Below, piece after piece: positions 58,206 to 64,000 of a stretch of 64,000 bases of DNA. The stretch's first letter is position 1. Every line of letters starts with the position of its first letter. The stretch covers positions 88,310,933 to 88,374,932 of the forward strand of contig NC_083358.1 in assembly GCF_030254825.1 (NCBI RefSeq), given 5' to 3'. The translations under genes were made by a program, and so were the position numbers. The DNA comes from Meriones unguiculatus (lineage: Eukaryota; Chordata; Mammalia; Rodentia; Muridae). The notes below the pieces were generated by a model. The model did not search any database. It worked only from the letters and a program-made list of their open reading frames with translations, and was not told the DNA's origin.

Positions 58206-58307
58206 AAAGACAAGATGGAGCAAAGGACCGATGACAGAGGATTTCCTATAACTTCTATATAACACTGTAACACGCATATGCTCACATACCCTAACACACC
58301 ATACATA

Positions 58308-58315
58308 TGTATATG

Positions 58316-58350
<35 letters not shown>

Positions 58351-58352
58351 GT
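58308..58352. repeat. (AT)n tract
   Basis: Alternating AT/TATA sequence with a few G or C interruptions. The Tyr/Ile-rich frames on the minus strand come from it. Confidence 0.9.
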
Positions 58353-58569
58353 AAGTGCACACACATAGTAGGACACCTATAAAATAAGATTTCCATAAAG
58401 AGACATTTCTACTTCTATTTGCCTATTTTGAGGTATAAATGTTATGAGAAAGGTAAGGTATAGAATTGTTGTTTAATTTTAACTGCTGTTTAATTTTTCA
58501 AAATTATTAATTTGGTACTCTCATTGGAACCTAAGAACTTTGGGGCTATGGAGAGGCATAGATGTCCTT

Positions 58570-58975
58570 AGCCTCATAGCCAAACGTTGGGCAGAGTGCA
58601 GGGAATCTTATGAAAGAAAGGGAAGATAGAAAGACCTGGAGGGGACATGTGATCCACAAAGAGAACAACAGAACCAAAAAATGTGGGCACAGGGGTCTTT
58701 TCTGAGACTGATATTCAAACCAAGGACCATGCACAGAGAAAACCTAGAACCCCTGCACAGATGTAGCCCATGACAGTTCAGTGTCCAAGGGGGTTCTCTA
58801 GTGATGGGAACAGGGACTGTCACTGACATGAACTCAGTGGCTGGTTCTTTGATCACCTCCCCCTGAGCAGGGAGCAGCCTTACTAGGCCACAGAGGAGCA
58901 TCAGTCTCAGAAAAGACCCCTGCGCCCAGATTTTTTGGTTCTGTTGCTCTTCTTGTGGAGCTCTAGTCCCCTCAA
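58570..58975 (+). mobile_element. Rearranged L1 3' UTR pieces, no A tail
   Basis: About 58570-58895 is L1 3' UTR in plus orientation (CATAGCCAAACGTTGGGCAG through CCTTACTAGGCCACAGAGG). It then passes straight into about 58897-58975, the reverse of an internal stretch of the same UTR (CATCAGTCTCAGAAAAGACC). Neither end has an A tail, unlike the twin-primed copies, so a later rearrangement or deletion is likely. The 143-codon minus-strand frame is a product of the fold-back. Confidence 0.75.
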
Positions 58976-60295
58976 ATGAGTCTTTTGAATTATTAATTAT
59001 TTTCAATTGTTGGTTTTTTTGTCCAAAGGCACATTCCACAGTATTAATATTTAAAAGATTTGGGTTAAGGTCTAAAAGTATGTCTGCTCTTTACCTTGTC
59101 ATGGTCCCTGACTTATTCTACTTCATCAATTTTTATTCTATTTTGCCTAAACTAGAATCTTCTGCCTTACACATGCTGCTCTTTCCTGCACTCCCACTCA
59201 TTTTTCTAAGGTCTGGATCTGTTTGTATCACAAACACACAAATACAGAGTATAAAATAGAATACTCAGGCTTCATAATTTGTTAGGTTTTGAGAGAGATC
59301 TCTAATTTTTGGTGGAAGCTTGCCCTGTTGACATGTACATTTAGATTTTTCTCACTTCTAGTATTTTCTAATGTTTGTAAAACATTTTTAAGATAACGAG
59401 ACTATTTTCTTTCTCTATGCATCATCTGGACTATTATCACTCTGGCTGGATGGTGAACTTGGGAGGGTAGAGCCTAAAAACGAGGTGGACTAAAGTCTCA
59501 TGCAACAGCCAACTTTATTTAGAACATCAGATACTTCATATTCTGAGGGTATGGTAAGGGTTAAGCAAGGTCAAGTAATCAAAGGTCACGAAAGGCTTTT
59601 TTCGGCTGTATACCATCAAGGACAACCTGTGCTTAGACACACCACCTGAATAACAGTAAAGTAAACCCACCCCTCTCCACACACCTTCAGGGTCATGAAA
59701 GCACGATCCAAGAACAACCCATGTTATGGATGAATGGAGGTCACATATTTTGGTCCTGTTTCCTTGGCGTTTTCTCAAAAGCTCTCAGATTTCTCCTCAC
59801 ACAGCTTCTTTCATGGACCGTGTTCTGACAATAAACCTATGAACTCTATGGAACTTACTATGTGTTCCCAAGAAAATTAAAGTTTCCATGGCCATTTCAA
59901 GATACATAATTTCAGGAAAAATGTTTACCCACAGTAATGTTGCCATCTTGAATGAGTTTCATCCCGACTGAAGGTCTTAGGACTCTTCCATAGATTCTTA
60001 GGTCGGAGTCTCTGCTTTTTCAGTCCTTTTGTCTTTCACCCAAGGTGGCATTTCATGAGCACATGGCAAAATGCCTCTTATTCCTAGGAAATTTCAATCA
60101 GGTATGTAGCCATTCATATTTTGTTGCCTCTTTAAGGATTATAGACTCTATTGCAGACCCTTGGATGTACTCTCATGAATCTGATAGCCTTAACCACTGT
60201 GTTATAATTTTGACCGCAAAATCTCTGCTGAGAAATATTTCAAGCCCAAGGGCATAAGGACTATGGGCACTGGGAAAAAAGCTTAGTTCGCATGA
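58976..60295. other. Intergenic DNA without a recognised feature
   Basis: No gene or repeat family recognised. Confidence 0.45.
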
Positions 60296-60299
60296 TCTG

Positions 60300-60655
60300 G
60301 GGAGATGTGTGCACATGTACATACTGCATGAGTGTAATGGATAGGTGTGTCTGATGCATTTGAGTGAGTGTGCAGGTGTGCAAACCTGTGCATGTGTATG
60401 TAGAGACTAGAGCAGGAAGTAGGGCATTTTCTTCTATAACTCTACAGTATTGTTTGGAGATAGGATCTTTCATTGACCTGGGCAATTGCCTTTTCCTTTT
60501 GGCTGGATGGCCAGTGATGTCTTGGAATTGACCTGGGTCTACCCTTCATGGTTGGGGTTGGCTTTTCCCATTGGCACTGGAGATTTGAACTCAGGTCTTC
60601 ATGCTTTTAGAACAAGTGCTCTGACTCACTAGACTAAATCTCCAGGTCCTTTTGA
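60300..60655 (-). mobile_element. B3 SINE, nearly complete
   Basis: A GT-rich tail, then GAGATAGGATCTTTCATTGA, GGCTGGATGGCCAGTGATGT, CACTGGAGATTTGAACTCAG, GTCTTCATGCTTTTAGAACA and GACTAAATCTCCAGGTCC match reversed B3 with most parts present. Confidence 0.8.
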
Positions 60656-60945
60656 CGACTTTTTCACAATTTTCCATTCAGGGACCACAAAAGCAGACTC
60701 TCGCAAAATAGTAATAATCAACTCAGCCGAATAAAGTAGCAGGGTGTCCTCCAAACATCTTGAGCTATGAATTTAAATTGAAAAACCAATCAATAAATCG
60801 CTGTCTCAGCCTTCAGGAAAAAATAACTTATTGTGCTTTAAAGATACACTTATTTATGTAGACACCGGTTTATAAAATTCTAAAGAGACTAACAGCTTTC
60901 CATCTATCTACGACATACAAGTATCAATGGATTTTTTTTCTTCGC
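60656..60945. other. Intergenic DNA without a recognised feature
   Basis: Nothing recognised. Confidence 0.45.
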
Positions 60946-60948
60946 TAT

Positions 60949-61066
<118 letters not shown>

Positions 61067-62890
61067 CACTTCCAAGGCTATTCCATAAAGTACCAGTTTG
61101 TAAATTGAATGGAAGTGTTAGTTTCATAAATCATGTGATCTTTTTTACAGTGTTTAAGCAGTGTTTGGATGCTGTTTTATGAGACTTAGTGCAAAGGGCA
61201 TTTATTGAGACAGCATGCAAAGTATCTTCCAGGAAATCTCACTAAAGCCCTCCCAGGCCGTTCCCAGTGAGTGTGCAACCTAATTAGGCTGATAGACCTA
61301 ATGGCAATGCTAGGAACTCACAGGACATTAACAGGACAGTTAAACACTTCTAAAACTGGGACAACAATGTTAAAATCTCCTGGGGTTCATTATGCCTTGG
61401 TGCAAACTAGGTGCCTCTAAAATTGCAAATGACATGGGAAAATAAATGGCTGTCAACAGCTTTTATATTATAATACCTATCCCAATACATTTCCCCAGAG
61501 AAAGGATAGCTCTCCATTACACGTGCTCATTTCCACAGCTAAGTCAGTAAACATCAAGTAGCTATTTGTTGGTGGCAGGTGTGATACTGGTCATAAGTTT
61601 GCTTGATTCCATGTGTCCAACAAAGCAGGGCAGTTGTTAAATTGAAAGGTACCAAAAAAATTCTCAAATATTCTCTTGGACCACTTAGAAAACAGTTTGT
61701 TTCATACTAAAGCATATACACTTGTGTCTCCTGCAGCCCATGGGAATAATGAGATAGACAAGTCTATCAAAATTTGCCACCTTGAAGAATTTCACACATT
61801 ACACACTGTTCTGCTGGATGTCCCTCAGAAGTAGCCAGAAGGAGCTCATTCGAGAGTTGATGCGAAAGACATTTATTAGTATGCAGTGCAGTAAGTTCTT
61901 AAGTAAAAGTTTCCTCAGCAGAAATTTTCAAGTTGTTTATAACTCTCTGATACCACAGAAAGATCTTGGAAAATATTATATGCCTTCGGGGTGTGACAGA
62001 TATGAAGATGCAGATGGCTTCAGATCCCAACTCTCATAAATGCCAGAAGTTCCAGTGAGGGGTGATGGGGACTGGGTTCCTTATAACAAATGTAGCCAAG
62101 CAAAATACCCTGAAACTACACCCAAGACTTCATAAAACTAATAGATCAAGGGTAAACTGAGTCAGGAAGTGAAGATCTCTAGATTCTGACAAATCCAAAG
62201 ATGGAATGAATTCCCATCTACACACTGAGTGTGGTATACCAACAGACTCAGGGCCACACACGTGGAACTAACTCTTTCCTCCCCTGCTGCAGCTTAGGTG
62301 ACTCTTCCCATCTCACATCATGAGACTCCAGTGGGTACAGAGAAAGACAGATGATTTGAAGGATGGAAATTTTATCTATGACTGTCGTCCAAAGAAAATT
62401 TCAAATTACTATATCAACATTGATTTCTCTTCCTTCAGCAAAACTGGTAAGAGGAACTCTGGAGGGCTATAAAATAAATATTACATTTACTATTAAAATA
62501 TAAAATTTAATGTATTTTCTCCTAAAGAGCTGATTTCAATGTCTCTTTGGGTAGATTAGAATTGGCTAAAGTTCACGTTTACCATGTGTCAGAATACTTA
62601 TGTAGGAAAGTTTTTTTTTTTTTAGTAAATAAAGTGTGATAAAGTCTTATAGCATAAGTCATGATATGCTGGTCTACTTATTAACATTTTCAGGTACTAA
62701 AAAACAGTGCAGAAATAAAAATCTCACTTCAAAAATAAAAAAGTAAGTTATATCTTGCATGCGTTGAATTTAAAACTCACTTAGTACACACAGATGCTGA
62801 CTTAGCACACAACTGAGACCTCAAGTTTTGACTTCCATTTCCATAGTAGAGTTTGCCATGGTCATAACAGTCACAGATAAAAATCAAACT
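61067..62890. other. Intergenic DNA without a recognised gene
   Basis: AT-rich. The 85-codon frame at 61782-62039 has no domain or family match that I can see, and no repeat was recognised. Confidence 0.45.
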
Positions 62891-62896
62891 ATCAAC

Positions 62897-63030
62897 AAGG
62901 CGTGGTAGTGTGGTAGTGCACCTCTGCAATTCCAGTGATTGGGATACTGAGGAAGGAAGATCAATAATTCAAGGTCAGCTTCTCAGCACAGCATTTTGGA
63001 GGCCTACCTGGGCTAAGAGAAATGATGCCT
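62897..63030 (+). mobile_element. B1-type SINE, diverged
   Basis: AAGGCGTGGTAGTGTGGTAG, GCAATTCCAGTGATTGGGAT, ACTGAGGAAGGAAGATCAAT, TTCAAGGTCAGCTTCTCAGC and CCTACCTGGGCTAAGAGAAA match the B1 core in order. Confidence 0.7.
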
Positions 63031-64000
63031 TAGTTATCTATTCTTGTGGGTAGTAGTATCCAATTTGCTTTATGGCTATGGAAGATATGAGAATGGGCAC
63101 ATGAATGTTTAGAAATAATATGCCCCTACCCAGATGAATTTATCCTTTAATTATTATAAAATGGCCTTCATGTAATCTGAGGTAGTTTCAAGACATATAA
63201 CATTTGAAACATTCTGAATTTTATATTAAATATCAACGGGCACCTCAGGTATATCAATGGATCATAATCTATTTAACCATTAGTTATGAAGACACCAATT
63301 CTTTTTGTTGTTGTTGTTGTTGTTCAGTATTTGTCTCCAGATCTTATGAGATAACCTTGGATACACTCAAATATCAGTAGATAGTTACTGATTGAATAAG
63401 TTCATATATGGATTAATTAAAAATGAAATAACATATTAACACTAGTAAAAGGAAAGGTCAAATAAAAACATTGTGAACACTGAAATTCAGAGTCATAGGT
63501 TGGCCATGGTACATGGTACTAAATGGATCATCAACTTCAAGTAAAGGTATAAAACACTTAATGTCTACCAATTTATAACTATTTTTCTTTCTTAGGTGGC
63601 CAATCTCTGTTTTGTTTTTCTTTTGGCTCCTAACTTGTGGCTTTAAAAGGATTAATAACAAAATATTAGCAAGAATGAACAAGAGATGTACTAAGGCTCC
63701 AAAACCCCACCTGTCTTGTCTACAAGTAAGCCTAGAGTAGATTATTTCCATAAAAGCATAAAATGTCCTTGTTTGTAATGTCACACATGAGATAATTTCT
63801 TTCTTTCACTATTGATGTTTTAGCAAAGAACTGAATAATAATATATAGACAAAGCTTTGAACCAAACTAAAAGGTATAAAGAACAAACAACAAAAATTCC
63901 AAATTATGTTTTGTGAAAATAGTGTTTCAAAAATTATTCTAATGTTATTCTATTTTCAGTTCTTTACATGTAATAATATATACTTTTCTGAGCAATATTA
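63031..64000. other. Intergenic DNA, minor repeat only
   Basis: A short TTG tract lies at about 63306-63324. The 108-codon minus-strand frame at 63458-63784 has a hydrophobic patch but no family match, so I do not call it a gene. Confidence 0.45.

Noticed and set aside
58608..59039. 143-codon minus-strand frame
   Set aside because: It runs through the L1 UTR fold-back and carries UTR sequence, which is noncoding.

Overview
The window is mammalian nuclear DNA from a muroid rodent. The evidence is dense L1/Lx LINE remnants with murid-type 3' ends, B1, B2, B3 and ID-like SINEs, older MIR/L2/MaLR relics, long microsatellites and one CpG island. The species cannot be fixed. The youngest L1 3' UTRs end in a form like AATAAAGTGTAATTGATG plus an A tail, which does not match the mouse or rat L1 tails I remember, so a less-studied muroid is possible (inference).

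Only one protein-coding exon can be supported: the first coding exon of Plppr5 (phospholipid phosphatase related 5, also Lppr5/PRG-5) on the minus strand at 18180-18416. It encodes residues 1-79 and ends at a consensus GTAAGT donor. It lies in a CpG island (about 18135-18880) holding the 5' leader, one upstream ORF and the presumed core promoter. Positions 1-18179 are therefore the 5' part of intron 1, with no further exon recognised. Positions from about 18900 to 64000 are the upstream flank, in which no other gene is recognisable.

The rest is a record of retrotransposition. Several L1 insertions keep target-site duplications (TSDs): 36989-38702 (16 bp, with an ORF2 C-terminal frame still open), 42513-43137 (12 bp, inverted by twin priming), 5290-6740 (10 bp, inverted, with a GAAA microsatellite in its tail), 44254-44988 (inverted, 37-A tail, possible 3' transduction) and 26568-27586 (inverted). 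Two more L1 fragments are nested in a B3 SINE near 4-5 kb. Two short inserts share the same LTR-derived, polyadenylated 3' end (11702-11846 and 45264-45314).

Other structure includes a local duplication in intron 1 (13580-13770 and 14130-14310), a perfect 20-bp palindrome (24171-24190), a 12-bp-arm inverted repeat (20085-20110), 24 uninterrupted GAA triplets (53082-53153) and several GAAA/GA/CA/AT tracts. I found no bacterial-type system, CRISPR array, tRNA or rRNA gene, and no convincing new gene. Almost all other open frames are chance frames in repeats or GC-rich DNA. Repeat families were assigned by eye from remembered consensus patterns, so subfamily names and outer boundaries are approximate.
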